This document shows positions 11,730 through 25,700 of a DNA stretch of 64,000 nt, in pieces (position 1 is the stretch's first letter; the number at the start of each line of letters is the position of its first letter). The position numbers were made by a program, and so were the translations under genes. A model generated the notes under the pieces. It saw only the letters and a list, made by a program, of their open reading frames with translations. It searched no databases and was not told where the DNA came from. This DNA is from Aspergillus flavus (taxonomy: Eukaryota; Ascomycota; Eurotiomycetes; Eurotiales; Aspergillaceae): positions 1,240,001 through 1,304,000 of the forward strand of contig NC_092407.1 of the NCBI RefSeq assembly GCF_009017415.1, given 5' to 3'.

Positions 11730-14617
11730 GGTGAGAGAGGATACAAAATAAACGAGAAATGGGGTATCACTAGGAAGGAGAGGGGTGTTGGTATGTGTTA
11801 AGGAGAGGGGAGATGAGGAGGAGAAGCAACGGTGCCAGGCAAAGGAGGGGAAATCCCAAGGTATTAATACCTTTCAATTGCAGGGCGAATCGACGGGACC
11901 GAATAGGTAAGGAGGGGAAAGGTGGGCAAGGAAAAAAGAAAAAAAAAAAAACAAAAAGGAAATACAAATACAAAAAAGAAAAAAGGATTACCCAAAATAA
12001 AATCAAGGAGGGGGAATACGAATCAAATTGACTGGAGAAGCTCAGTGATAACTGACACCGAAGAGGAGGGGAGAAGAGTTGATTACTTCCCAAGTTAGCA
12101 TGGCCCGTATTTTTACCGGTCAGGTTCAGTAATCCGACTGCCATCCGGGGTCATGATTGGCTGAGGTGCCAGGGCCCGAGGCAGTATTGAAGACCGGGAA
12201 TCCACTATTACCCCACCGTAGCTGTCTTTCCAGACGATCGTGCGGGGTTCCTCAGGCCAGTCAGCGCTTATCCCCGGCCTCTCTGATCCACTCTCGGTCT
12301 CTGGAAATTTGGCACCCTATCCGTTTTGATACAACGTCCCTCTCAGCCATGGATTCCCACCAGCTCTGACGCACCAGTACTTCCGCTCTCCGTTTCCGGA
12401 TCATCTGCCTCTCCGAGAAATTGCATCATCTCTTTTTTTTTTCCTTTTCTTTTTCTTTTTCTGGTTCCCCCGGTTCACCATGGGCGGTTCATGAAACTCT
12501 ACTCCAAGATCCACGTGGGGTTATGTATGGTGTTTAAACAAGTTTTTAAGCATTCCAGTACTCATGGTTGCGGAGGAGTTAAGGTGGGCATGTACGTATT
12601 GTACATACGAATCAAATAGATACAGGGGAAAGCTGCCCCGCTATATCAGCAGCAGCCCAGTACACCCGCCTGCGAATCTTCAAATACCCCAACATGGCAA
12701 AGAGATAGCGCAAATTATGCAGACGCCTGGAGTAGATAGTCGCTAATCACTATGTCTATTGAACTATTCTCCTCATCCGTTTCCTACTGGCGATTAGCTC
12801 TAGTCTTGGTATCCAACAAGCGTCTCCAGAAGAAGTCTCACTAATCACGACAAATCAATGGGGCGAAAGTCTTACTGAATGAGGTAAAGATTGGTCCAGA
12901 CCCGGGGCTATTGGAGACCTTTGCTTGCATCTGGTAGGTCGAAGGAGGAACTAGCATTCCTGCACCTAACAAGGTAGTCCGGGAGATAGTCTGTAGCCTG
13001 TACTCAGTACCTTGGTGGTAATGAATGATCTTGTAATAGTCCAGTTGCATAATCGTAACTTAGCTGAACACCAATTGGCGGCGTCTGTCATGAGACATAG
13101 TGTTTGACTGGAAGAGTGCCAAGTCCCCTCCGTCTCCACTGGACCGGCTGAACTTCCTTCCTGCCGGCGACTTTTGGACTTTAGCTCTGGAATTCCTTAA
13201 CGGAAGCATCCCAATGAAACACTTCCGGTCACATGCCCCCTGTCCAATCAACGACCTCGATCATTGCATATGTACCTGTATTAAGGTACCAGTAAGTATA
13301 CTAGCACTAGTAAGTAGTATAGCAGTGCTGTTATGCGGATGGCCACGTGACCGGTCCAGGAGATAAGAGACGATCACTCCGGGGTGAAATCTATCGCAAA
13401 CTCCTGGCTGCGACGGCGATGACTGATTGACGTTCACCCAATCAGGTGACCCCGGAGATGCAATCGGGCCGCATCGGAACTATAGTATGCCATTTAAGGG
13501 CATGGCTTGCGAGGCTTGCGAGGAAGTCCGAAGGAGGGGTCTGGAACAGCAGAAACAATAGGTAACATGATGCAGCGCTAAGCTTCAAACCATAAGAGGA
13601 CCAGGGTTCACCCGGTATGCAAATAATCCCCCTAAACAAGCTCCCGTACCTTGAATGCCACCCAGCCATAAACCATCGTCCTCAACAGGTCACGGGTCGC
13701 GATAAGTGCATATCGGTAGGGATCTGCATCTTTGCATCTTCATCAAGCGCGTTCACGTCTCAGATCGGACCACCGGGGCTCAGCTCATCCTGCCTCAAAG
13801 GATTCTAATCCCCCGCGATCCGATCCTTCCGCCGTACTCTCGGGTTACCGGAGACTATCACGGTATTCGACTCGTACCCAAGGGGGACGGGATTTGAATT
13901 CTCACATCATCGCGCATAGGAGGCGCTGTCGGAATGTAACACGAGGAGGGGCTTGACAGTATTTGTTAATGCTGGTGGTTGGGAAGTTTTTTTCCCCTTT
14001 GGCCGACATGCCCATGGACAGCAGAGCTTATCCCCGCATCCGACGTCAGCCCCATACTCCTCCTGGTGATCCTCCACAAACCTGTAAAGCTTAAAGAATA
14101 GACCATCTGCGTTAACGGAACCATAGACTTTTGACGCAATTTAAACAAGGTATATTCTGGAAGACTTCGAGTCAGTTTCGTCGAGTACCCAACTATCTGT
14201 GGTCGGGATTCGACAGATGATACCGTGTAGTGAACCCAGGTTTTATAAATGTCGCAACCCGTTCATCCGATGCTGTGATGACTTCCGCGATCGGCCTGTT
14301 GGACGAGATGAAGTGTTGGGTTGACTCCATTAGCTGTGACACGTTCCAATTTTCTTCCTGAGGTAGCATTTATCCGCCCCTTCCTCTCTCGGTTGTCAGT
14401 GCTCCCTGAAGCTATCGAAAATGATATGTTTGAGTATATGCTTATATATAGGTATGTATCAAAAGTTCGAGGGCAAAAATAAGTCAATAGTACAATTCAT
14501 GTACAATTCTATGCTGTGATCGCCTGCGATGAAGCTGGGTACTGACGAGACGCTCCCACTTTTACTGGCCCGAGGATAACGAACCCTCTACGGCCAATAA
14601 AGGCCGTATCTACTCAA
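11730..14617. other. aldA promoter and long gene-poor region
   Basis: The aldA 5' region (11730-12160) has a purine tract on the plus strand at about 11930-11995, which is a pyrimidine tract on the aldA strand and a typical leader. A T/C-rich tract lies at 12430-12465, and CACGTG motifs near 12512 and 13345. From 12500 to 14617 I see only short ORFs with no recognised content. No tRNA or repeat was found. Given relics on both sides, highly decayed sequence may remain here. Confidence 0.4.
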
Positions 14618-15539
<922 letters not shown>

Positions 15540-15904
15540 CTGAATAAGTAAAATATCTGAATAAGTAAAATGTGAAATGAGCACTGACGGGATAAAATGG
15601 ATGATACAGTCCATTTGAGCTCAGCAAACCGAGTAGGTGAGAGGTATCAGTCGGATCGTGTTTAAGTTAATCTCGGTCGGCCCAAGATACTGGAGTCCTG
15701 CTATAATATTGATTGCACATCATGATGAACTAAGCAGACCTGAATTCGAAAGTCATATCCCTTGCGACCAAAACAGAAGAAAAGAAAAGGATTTATAGAG
15801 AGGAGAGAGAGATAATCGCAAGAAAACTCCCATCGAGACAATAGCGTCAATCGTGTACATATAATCTCCATCCCTACAATTGACACATTGTCATAACAAT
15901 CTAT
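15540..15904. other. Intergenic between Ugm relic and PPOX gene
   Basis: About 365 bp upstream of the Ugm relic and downstream of the PPOX gene. A short direct repeat of CTGAATAAGTAAAAT lies at 15540-15571. No coding content was recognised. Confidence 0.4.
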
Positions 15905-16726
15905 CTATATATATCCAGCCCATTGCAGGATCGCCATACCCACAAACAAAAGCAAGATTGAAGTCTTCGTCATCTCCAACTCATCTCGATGACGGTTCAT
16001 CCAACCGGCCAACTGTGCCCGCCATACACTCTTGTGGTTATCTCTCAATGCGGAATGAAGACCCGGAAGCCCATCTAGACTACTAGAGTTGCACTCTTGC
16101 TGATACGCGCGCATCTGACCCGCACTCACCTTTTTACCGGCCCAATAGCCCATAGTCTCGCGGTCTTTGAGATATGGTTTCACTTCGTCGGTCTCAGGGT
16201 CATGAGTCAAAGCTAGCTGTGGCACCCCGTACCCACACGAGGTTTGGACCTGCAAGCTATCAGTATACAGGATATGAAATATGCGACAATTAATGCAGAA
16301 GCAAGGGAGAGCTATAACTGAAAAATAACGAACCTTAAAAACATCCATACGGATAATGGCACGAGCGCCTGTGACATTTTTGCCTCCCATGCACTCCAAG
16401 TATTGAGGAAACTCGGGCTCGTTCCATTCAATAACGGAGCCGGTGCAGAAAAGTCGCAGAATGCGCGGTGTCTTGTCAAAAGAGCAGAACATCACAGTAA
16501 TACGACCATTTTCTCGTATATGGCTAATCGTCTCGTTGCCAGAACCCGTCGCATCCACGTAAGCTGCTTCATTAGGGCCCAAAATTGCGAAAGAAGCGTC
16601 TGGGAGGCCTTTCGGGGACAGGTTCACGTGGCGACCACGCAGAGGCGCCGAAGCCACGAAGAAGACGCTCTGGCGTAAAGCCCAGTCGCGAATATCATCT
16701 GAGATGGATTCATAGTATTGGACCAT
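15905..16726 (-). CDS. PPOX-family FMN-binding protein, tail-anchored
   Basis: Exon 1 is 16334-16726 and exon 2 is 15905-16249. The 84-bp intron is in frame (donor GTTCGT), so unspliced RNA would add 28 residues. The protein has 245 residues. The N-terminal half is a split-barrel pyridoxamine-5'-phosphate-oxidase-like domain: DWALRQSVFFVASAPL, RHVNLSPKGLP, DATGSGNETISHIRENGR and FCTGSV. The start at 16726 (MVQYYESI) fits the family better than the upstream ATG at 16810. The C terminus ends in a single hydrophobic segment, SILLLFVGMAILQWAGYI, suggesting a tail anchor. Members bind FMN or related cofactors; the substrate is unknown. It is divergent from the AtuA-like gene. Confidence 0.85.
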   Translation of the reverse strand: MVQYYESISDDIRDWALRQSVFFVASAPLRGRHVNLSPKGLPDASFAILGPNEAAYVDATGSGNETISHIRENGRITVMFCSFDKTPRILRLFCTGSVIEWNEPEFPQYLECMGGKNVTGARAIIRMDVFKVRYFSVIALPCFCINCRIFHILYTDSLQVQTSCGYGVPQLALTHDPETDEVKPYLKDRETMGYWAGKKVSAGQMRAYQQECNSSSLDGLPGLHSALRDNHKSVWRAQLAGWMNRHRDELEMTKTSILLLFVGMAILQWAGYI

Positions 16727-17440
16727 TGCTAGTGAATCAGAAGGGAAATTAGTGGCGATGTCGGTGAGAGATGACAAGGTTGCTGAAGTTAACCCTCTCC
16801 ATGCCGCCAAATATATGTGACTCAGTGGGTTCGGAGTCCATGTCTAACTCCGATCGCTCGTCTCCGAGCGGTATGCTGACTTTCTACATGTAAGCATCAT
16901 GGCGCGATACGGATATGATCCCTGTATATTATGATAAATGGATCGAACATGAAGCGATGAATGAAATTTCCCAGTTATCAACTTGAACACTCCTACTAAT
17001 ACATAGCATGTTCTGAGGGCTTCCTGCCCCCGTGACCCACCCCGAATCTAATGTGTTATCCACATGTGATATCATGAACTAACCACAACAAGCAAGAGCT
17101 GAACAACTCTGCATAACTTATGCCTCTCAATGCCCCGGTAAAGCTTCGATTCAGATACATCAATTGAGCTGTTCTCCGCTTATTGTAGCCTGCATCATTC
17201 CGCTACCCTTTATTGAACAGAACAATACATCGGTCCAGTGAAACCCCGCATCTCCGAACCGACAACCGAAAGACCTCCTCGGCCATTGCATAGTTTGGTT
17301 GATCGACAACTAGATTCACTAGTGGGAAGATGGACCACTTGGTGACCTTAAAGCATTCAAGTAGCCATTAATTTCTTTTGGCTGGGAAATTTCTTCACGA
17401 CTTGTTCACGTAGTAGATAGATACATCCTTCACAAACATC
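16727..17440. promoter_or_regulatory. Divergent promoter, PPOX and AtuA-like genes
   Basis: 714 bp separate the two start codons. The region is A+T-rich and has no recognisable gene. It should carry both promoters, and coexpression of the pair is possible. Confidence 0.45.
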
Positions 17441-19453
17441 ATGACTTCTCGTCCAGTTCGCATTGCAGGTCGGTTACAATAACTAGAATCATCCCTTTCT
17501 AATAAGAGACGACATTGACTGAGCCACCTACAGGTGCTTCCGGCTCTGCGTCCGACCGTCGACATGCAATCACCGAGTTCGCTCGTAACTACCCTCAAGA
17601 CCCCGTCGACGTCATCATCGCCGACTTCATGAGCGAGGCCAACATGGTCACGGGGGCAGCACGACGGATAGATCAAGATAAAGCCCAGGGGGGAGCTGGT
17701 AATAGCATGTCGGCGATGCCGGCGAGCGCACCGGGGTATGAGCCTGCATTTCTTTTAGCTCTGGAGCCGGCCCTGGAGGATTTGGCCAAGCATGGTATCA
17801 AAGTGGCGGTCAACGCGGGAAATGCAGATACGGAAGGGCTTTATAAAGTGGTAACACAAATGGTCAAGGCCAAGGGCTTAAATCTGAAGGTACGTCCGTT
17901 ATTAGAGTACTCTGCACATCGCATGTATTGATATACTCCAGGTGGCTTGGGTCTCCGGCGACGAGGTACTTCCAACAGTGAAAACAGCTTTATCTACGGG
18001 TAAATCAACATTCAAAAACGTCTATACAGGCGAGACTCTTTCCGACTGGAATTTCGAGCCAATTTATGCCCAGTGCTACCTAGGAGGCCTGGGGATTGCC
18101 GCAGCCTTGTCTCAAGGGGCTGATATTGTTCTGTGCGGACGAGTGTCAGATGCATCCCCTGTTATTGGAGCTGCGTACTGGTATCATGGGTGGAACCGCA
18201 GTGATCTCGATCAGTTGGCTAATGCATTCGTTGCTGGACATCTCATAGAATGTAGCAACTATGTATGTGGAGGCAATTTCACGGGTTTCAAGACGCTGGA
18301 GAAAGTCGGCAGTAATGGCTGGCGTAATATCGGTTATCCCATTGCAGAAATTTCAGCGGATGGAAAGGTGGTTATCACAATGCAATCGTCTGCTCCCGGC
18401 GGCGCTGTTACCGTCGACACCTGTTCCTCCCAACTTCTATACGAAATCCAGGGCCCTTGGTACTACAACTCCGATGTTACCGCTGTGCTAACGGACATCC
18501 ACTTCGAACAAGTCGGTAGCAACCGCGTGGCCCTGCACGGCGTCCGGTCTGCACCACCTCCACCAACGACCAAGGTCGGCATCACAGCCCGTGGCGGTTT
18601 TCAAGCAGAGGCTTCATGGTTTCTGGTGGGATTAGATATTGAGGCGAAGGCACGAATGCTGGAGGAGCAGATTCGCCACCTACTCGCCCCATATTCATCC
18701 AACTACACAGCTCTCGAGTTCACCACACTGGGTTCAGCGCCAGATGACCCTCGAGACCAAAATAGCGCCACCGTCACCTTTCGAATTGTTGCCCAAGCTC
18801 GTAACGCAGAAGATCTAGCCCCAAATAACTTTCTCCGCCATATCTTCGACAATATCATGCAAGGCTATCCCGGCGCAACTTTCCACCTCGACGCACGACA
18901 GGGCTTCCCAAAGCCCATATATGAGTATTATGTTAGTCTTCTGCCCCAAGCAGATGTGAAGCATCGTGTCCATCTCCCATGGAAGAATCAAGTGCTGGAC
19001 ATCCCTCCACCGCCCACGACTCAAGAGTTCCCGCCTCGTCAACCCTCACAGGCGATTACGGAGCCCCCTGCCAACCGCGACCTAGATTTCGGGCCAACAA
19101 CCCGAGGCCCCCTAGGATGGATTGTCCATGCCCGATCGGGCGACAAGGGACCCGATGCGAACTGCGGATTCTGGGTTCGCCATAGCGATGAATACCTTTG
19201 GTTACGTTCGCTGCTCTCCATTCCAAAGGCGCAGGAGCTTCTAGGAGAGGAATACCGGTCCAACCCCAAGCTACAGATCGAGCGATTCGAGCTTCCAAAC
19301 CTCCGTGGTGTACACTTCTTGTTCCGAAACCTCCTCGACCGGGGCGTTGGCGCGACAACTACAGTCGACTTTCTGGGGAAGAATGTCGCCGAGTATCTGC
19401 GGGCAAAATGGGTGGATCTGCCTGTCAAGTTCTTGAACCGTGGCAAACTGTAG
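17441..19453 (+). CDS. AtuA-like (DUF1446) protein
   Basis: Exons are 17441-17468, 17534-17889 and 17942-19453, giving 631 residues. The 28-nt first exon (MTSRPVRIA) splices to restore the conserved IAGASGSASDRR start of the DUF1446 domain. Further family blocks are ADFMSEANM, VNAGNADTEGL, VAWVSGDEV, GLGIAAALSQGADIVLCGRVSDASP and CSNYVCGGNF. The C terminus (GWIVHARSGDKGPDANCGFWV, about residues 520-630) matches the ferredoxin-fold extension of AtuA proteins. AtuA belongs to bacterial acyclic terpene (citronellol/geraniol) use; its reaction is not settled, and fungal members are uncharacterised. It probably acts in the cytosol. Convergent with mre11, 227 bp between the stops. Confidence 0.85.
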
Positions 19454-19680
19454 TTGTCCGTCACTATCTGTAGAGTAGCTTTCTTGGTCTCTAAAACTAG
19501 GTATATTGAAACACAGGCGTCCATCTTGCGGATAATTAGGGAAGACGCTTTTCTTGGCATTGATTGAAATTATCCCATATTGTACATACAACGCCATGAA
19601 TGCAAATGTCATAAATTGCCGAAAATGCCCACGAATGAAAGACATGTATTCTCCTCCTTCTAGCCTGCTGGCGAGGGAGT

Positions 19681-22092
19681 CTACCTCCTTCTGGAGGCTG
19701 GCGCAGACTCGAAGGCATCGCTGTCATCATCAATTTCCTCGCTCAGCACACTCGTAGCTCGAGTCTTCCGACCCAGCCTCGTCGACCTCGAAGTGGTCTG
19801 GCTCCCGCGAGCACTAATCTGGGAACCGGTAAAATCCAACGTCATCTGGGTTTGTTTGCCTCGTGTCGTTGCAGACCTACGCGTAGCGGTTCCTCCTATA
19901 GTATTCGACGATGGCGCCGGGGATGGCGCGGTCCGTCCACGACGCTGGGTGCTGGCCGTCGAGGGCGCTGCTTTGCGGCTTCGGGTCGATGGTTGCTTAA
20001 CAAATAGAGATTGAGAATCATCGTCCTCATCAACATCAGAGAGCGCTTGAGCTGCGGGAGGGGCTTCATCTTCGTCGTCATCGTCCAGCATGATGACATC
20101 ATCTTCCTCATCTTCATCGTCCGATATGGCTTTTTTCCGTCCTCTAGTCGTTTTAGCGGGCGCCGTTTTTTTGGGTGCCGTTGATGTGGTCTTCGCGGTG
20201 GCGGCTGCTTTGCGAGTAGTTGTAGTAGCGACTGCTCTTCCTCCACGACCTCGGCCCCGACCACGAGTAGACGTTGCTTTCGTAGTGGCAGGTCCTGTGC
20301 CATCCTCTGCAGCATCTTCTTCATTGGGATCACCCTCGTTATCTGAATGTATCAGCGCTCCGGGTTGGTCTTCCCAGACGCCGTCGAATTCACTGTCCCA
20401 GCCATCTGGTTTAGGCTTGAATCGCTTCTTCCCTCGTGACCTCTTCTTGATGCCTCGAGAGAACATGTCTTCCATCTGATCTCGATACTTATTCATGGCC
20501 TGTTGCAGCGAGCTCTGCGCCTCTTCTTCGTCGTCCATGACATCATTGTCACGATCAAGGGCCATAAGGTGTTTAATTTGACTTTCTAAAGATTCATTCA
20601 CGAACATCTCCATGGCGTGCTTGTCGTCTTTGTCGATGAATTGGGCCACAGCGTCCCCGAATGAATTCTGTGGAAGAATGCTCAACGATTGGGCGGAGAG
20701 GAATTCGCGCACCAATTGTTCAACCTTCACCGTGTCCAGCGTCGAGAGTTGGGAGACTGCGGTTGCATCGACGTCATCATCTTTCTTGCGGTTTGCTGCG
20801 TTCTTTTTCTTCCGGTAGAATTGTACAACATCGTTCACATTTGCGACCTTGCCTACAAAACGATTGGAAAACCGCTGAGGATTCTCGCAATCATAGCTAC
20901 CTCCCTCTGGTGTGGAGATCTCCACACGCAGTCTCACTAGTGGCAAGGGCACCTCTAACTCCTCTTCTTCTTCCACATCTTCCTGCATTGCCAGCCATTC
21001 AGCCTTCGCTTGTTCTATGAGCTCCTCAACGATCGTCATTAGAAAACGGGTGACTTCAGTGCGGTTGTTTTCTTTCCGAGCCAACTTCTGAGCCCCCTTC
21101 TCTTCTGAGAGGACAATTTCTTTCATGACAAAGGGTCGCACGGTCTTCAGTGGGATAGGCTCGCATTTGAAATCGCGCCCGGTGATACTGACGATAGACA
21201 CTTGTTTTGTTACTGCCTCTCCGGGAACGAGTGATGTCGCCACAGAAGACCCCGGTTGCATGACGTGAAATTTGGTTTCAGGATTCAATTTAGGATTGAT
21301 CAAGCACTCGTGTTCGTGGCCCCAGATTACGAGATCAAGAAACTCCGGGAGAAAGTTTTCAGGGAGGTATCCAGTCTCTGTATAAGCGTGGTGATTCTGG
21401 TGGACACATATCAAGTTGAACCAGTCCTCTTTCTGAACCGAAGGCTGGTAGAACTTGACCTTTCCGTCGCGGAATGTACGGAATAATCGTTCATCTCGGA
21501 CGTTACTCATACCGTACAATGCTAATTTGGTCCGGCCCTTCTGAAGTAGGACCGGTTTCACCTGAATGTTATCGGACTCAGGCGTCCGTCCATAATAGTT
21601 GAGTAGTCCGGAAACCTGGAGTATGTCCAACGCCGCCAAATGGCCCTCTCCGGAGGGATCATCATGGTTGCCATGGATAGAGAAGATAGGAATAGCCACA
21701 TTGATGTCAAGATCTTCGTAATTCACATGGTTGAACGCCCCTTGGAAGTTTTCGCTGGCGTCACTGAGCAATTCCAGCTCACAGGGCTTATCGCCCAGAC
21801 AGTTCATCCTGATCGAGCGCATTACTTGGTACATTGATTTTCGAGAAGGCTTGTTCTCGTGAAAGAGATCGCCTGCGAGGAGCACCATGTCGACATCACG
21901 CTCTCGGGCTAGGCACATCACCTCATGGAAACTCTTCCAACTGTCATCACCCCGGATGGGGTCTCGTTCGTTGTACCCGACATGGTTGTCGGTTGCAACG
22001 AGAATGCGGATTGTTTCCGCATCTGCTCTTGTTACTTAGTTTGTCCGAGCAATATAAAATAAAATCGTCTACTTACCACCAAGATCGGGCAT
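19681..22092 (-). CDS. mre11: Mre11 double-strand-break repair nuclease
   Basis: Exon 1 is only 16 nt (22077-22092), followed by a 51-bp intron (22026-22076) and exon 2 (19681-22025), giving 786 residues. The phosphoesterase motifs are all present: ATDNHVGY (I), LAGDLFHENKPS (II), HGNHDDPSG (III), HQNHH and WGHEHEC (IV/V), which bind two Mn ions. A C-terminal DNA-binding tail follows, with RGRGRGGRA (a GAR-like motif), repeated acidic runs and S/T/R-rich stretches. Mre11 works with Rad50 and Nbs1/ScaA in the nucleus for end resection, checkpoint signalling and telomere maintenance. The short first exon is required to give MPDLGADAETIRILVATDNH. Divergent from the F-box gene. Confidence 0.95.
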
Positions 22093-22728
22093 TATCAAAG
22101 GTCACTTCGATCCGCATGAGGTGAAATGGTCGAGGAAGGTGGGTATTGTGATGCGGACGGGCCACTATTAAATGGCGATTCCGTCAGGCTGTACTCAATG
22201 GGCGGGTGTTGCCTGGAAAAACAAGCCGCTGGATAGGTCCAATAACAGGAGATTATCCACGGTGTTTGTGCAGGGTGTGATGCATGCTTAATTAATCCAC
22301 AGTAGATCTGGTCGAAATTACCAGCAAATTGAAGATATTTGGGTAATATTACTAACAATTGATATGCAATTCTGATTTGCCTCCGCGGCGCGTCTTCACG
22401 TGAGAGGGACGCGAAAAGGCCGTGACGAATCAGAGGGTTCGCCCGTGACACATTCCCCCTCCGAAATCCGAACGTCGATTCTCATTCAGTCCCTCTTTTT
22501 ATTACCTTTACGACTACTTTTTAATCTCCCCTTCCATCATATCTCTCTTTCCCCGCTTTCCGACTGTATAGATTTCTTTCCCTTATCGTTCGCATTCTCG
22601 ACCGCATAGAGCGTCCTTCTCGCGCCATCATCTCTTCTCCTCCTTCGTCCTGATATTGCCCGACTGACCCAGAATCTGGCCTGGTTCAGTCGCCTCCGTT
22701 GATCCCGTTAACCCCGCGAGACCTTTTT
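22093..22728. promoter_or_regulatory. Divergent promoter, mre11 and F-box gene
   Basis: 636 bp lie between the two start codons. A CACGTG palindrome is at about 22397. A pyrimidine-rich leader precedes the F-box gene (about 22450-22640). No other gene is seen. Confidence 0.5.
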
Positions 22729-25700
22729 ATGCAATCCGAGCCTGCTGCAGTTTCTGAGCGCACTTCTCCTACAGATTCGCCCCCCAGAGAGTCTTTCCGC
22801 AATACCCAGCATGGACATGTTCTCGATGGCGACTATCAAGTCTCTGGTCCTTCCCTTGAGGCCAGAGACTTCGAAGGCGTCTCTGACTCACTTCGCCTGT
22901 CGCCCTTGAACCAGGCGAAGACTGACGATCCAGTCCCCGCATCACCGGTTCTCGACCGTGTTAGCCAGTACGAGAATGCGATGGCGCAGTCGCCTTACAG
23001 ACAAACAGATCTAAGCTTTAGAGTAACTCCCTCGTCTACTCAGTCGCATCTATCGCTGGACGCATTTCCAAATGGTATGTCGCCGTTGGTAACCTTTCTC
23101 GTCAATCACCCGTCTAACACTATGGACTGGCAGAGGTTTTAACGCACATCCTCTCGCACCTGCCACCGCCAGCACTGTCATCTATGGCATTGGTGTCGCG
23201 CCGGTTTCACACCCTCGTCACAACTCCCCATGCCTGGAGAATAGCATTTTCGCGCTACTTTCCTGGACCTTATGTCGCAGAAAATGGCACTAGCCTATCT
23301 GAGGCTAACGCACCCGAGAGGGTCACCTCAGATAAGCGCTTCTTTTCCCGCCTCACCGCGTTGGCGTCATGGAGGTCTGAGTATATTCTACGGACCCGCT
23401 TGCTGAGGTCACTTGCCCGAGGCAAGCCGGCGCAGTTCGACCCTGCCAAAAAGAGTGGCACAGTTCGTTCTGTAAATATGCGCAATGGCAGCGCAGTTGT
23501 TACGTACACTTCCCAGCTCTTGTACCCTGTCAGTCATCTCGCGGCATCTTTCGGGACCGAGGTGACCAAGAAGCAGCCTCTTTTCATCCATGGGGCATCA
23601 GAGCAAGGCATTGCATCTGCCAGCGATCCCTCCTCGGTCAAGGTTGGAACTTGGGGTTTGTCTGACCACCAGCTGTTTCGCCATTTCGCGGATCTATTCC
23701 CTGGTGAAGCGGAATATGGTCTTGGCTCTGGAAACATGGTCGGCCTACCGAATCGCATGGACGTTAGCCAGCCTTACGGAATGATCTACGGCGAGGGATG
23801 CCCTCAAGGACGCACCTATTTTATCTCAACCATGGAGCAACGCGGGCGATTCTTGGGTCTCACTGAGTCCACCTCACAGCCACAGTTGGGCATTCCTACT
23901 CTCAATCTGATCACGAATGCGGTCACCGCTGTATGGATCGCCAAATCCTCCAATGTACTGAAAATGACTGGGGGATTGGTCGCAATGATGTCCGGTACCT
24001 CCTCCGGAGTTCTTACGGCCTACGCAATCGGGCCTCATCCCACGTATGAACAGCGATTCGAAAGAGGCCAGGTGACTGCCAGATGGGTTCTCTGTCCGGG
24101 AGTTCCCATCATTGCGATTGCGGTCGACAACGATTATTCTACCAAGCGTCACGCCCGTCGACGCATCTGGGCAACCGTTCTTAATGCCTTGGGTGAAGTT
24201 TTCTACCTTTCAGACATGCCGCGCCAGCCTGAACCTCCGTCGGCTAAGATGAGCCCTGAACAGGTTGATACTCTGGCGTGGAAGACCGGCAGGAGTGTCC
24301 GTTGGGAGCTTTTGGAATTGAGTCGCCGCACCGCTAGGCCCGACCCCTACAGTCGGGAGCCGGTTGACGGCAGCTACAGCCCGAGGTCGTCGTCAGATTC
24401 GATGAAGCTTGATGAGAATCAGCTTATTGCTGAGACCAAGGAGATTGAGCAGTTCATGTCATTTAAACCGAAACACTTCCGGAAGGTTTGTGAGGGCTGG
24501 GACATAAGACGCGAAATGCAAGTCGACTTCGCTGGCGACGATAGCCACGGAGCCGGTGAGTCCGTTATCGTCATTGCTCGTGGTGTAGGCGAAGATGAGA
24601 AGGCCTCGATTCGCAGATACACTAGAAAATTGACGAAGGTCGAAATGCCATCGTCGCATTTCGGGACGTATCAAGTTGGCGAAAGTATGGCTTCCTCTCT
24701 ATTCGGTGGGCCTGTGGAATTTCCGTCTCTATCTTCAGCCGTCAATACACCAAGCGTGCCACCTTCGCGAGCCTCCAGTCGTATGGGTGAAACAGTTTGC
24801 TCCGCCGCAAATACGGAATGGCGTATCTCAGATTTTGTCTTCGGCGATCACAAGTCGATTGAAATCACAACAAGCGCATTGGACGTCTCGACATATGCTG
24901 TACTGACTCCTGACGAGGATCCTCTCCTCGGAATGTCCGGAAGCTCGACACTTTCCTCCGGTCTGTCGTCTCCAATGCCGCACATGAAGCAGCCCTCGGC
25001 AAATTCAGAAATTCCCGGCCAACGTGGGCGCTACATGGCTGTTGGGACTACTACCGGAGGGGTCTTTGTCTGGGATATGCGCGCTCCCACGGCGAAGAAC
25101 TCGGAGATTATCAACTCCGTCAATCCGATCCGCATCATCCAAACTGACTCTCCTCAAGTGTCCTGTGTCGCTCTTACGTCACTGTACGTCGTGCACGGCG
25201 GCAATGACGGGCTTGTACAAGCTTGGGATCCTCTTGCATCATCTACTCGACCTGTCCGAACCATCAATTCGCGCTTTTCTTCCCGTGCACGTCGTCGACT
25301 AGTGCAGGCGGAGGCTTCCATCCAGGGAGTTGGGAACAATTTTTATGCCAGTGGGGCCATATGCCTAGACCCCGATCCTACGGTCTTAAGGGGAATGGTT
25401 GCCCTAGGGTCCCACTTGCGCTACTGGTCCTACAGCTCCGGCGCTGCTGATCAGTATAAGACGAGCAAGCGTCGGTTCCGCCGCGGCCGTCGGGGCAGCA
25501 ATTCTACCCCCGAGGGTCAACGATTCAACAGCAGCGGTCGAGGAGCTCTCCAAGACTTCATCGAGGATGAACAGGCGGAGATGAAACGACAAGAAAAAGC
25601 CGATCGCAAGGAAAAGGCGCACCTCAGCAACCGATTCGGTATCGATCTGCTGGGGCCCGATGTGGACGAAGAGCAGCTTCTCGCTTACGCCCAACTCCTG

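Noticed and set aside
13616..13957. Three overlapping short plus-strand ORFs
   Set aside because: Arg/Ser-rich in every frame; no family recognised and no splice structure.
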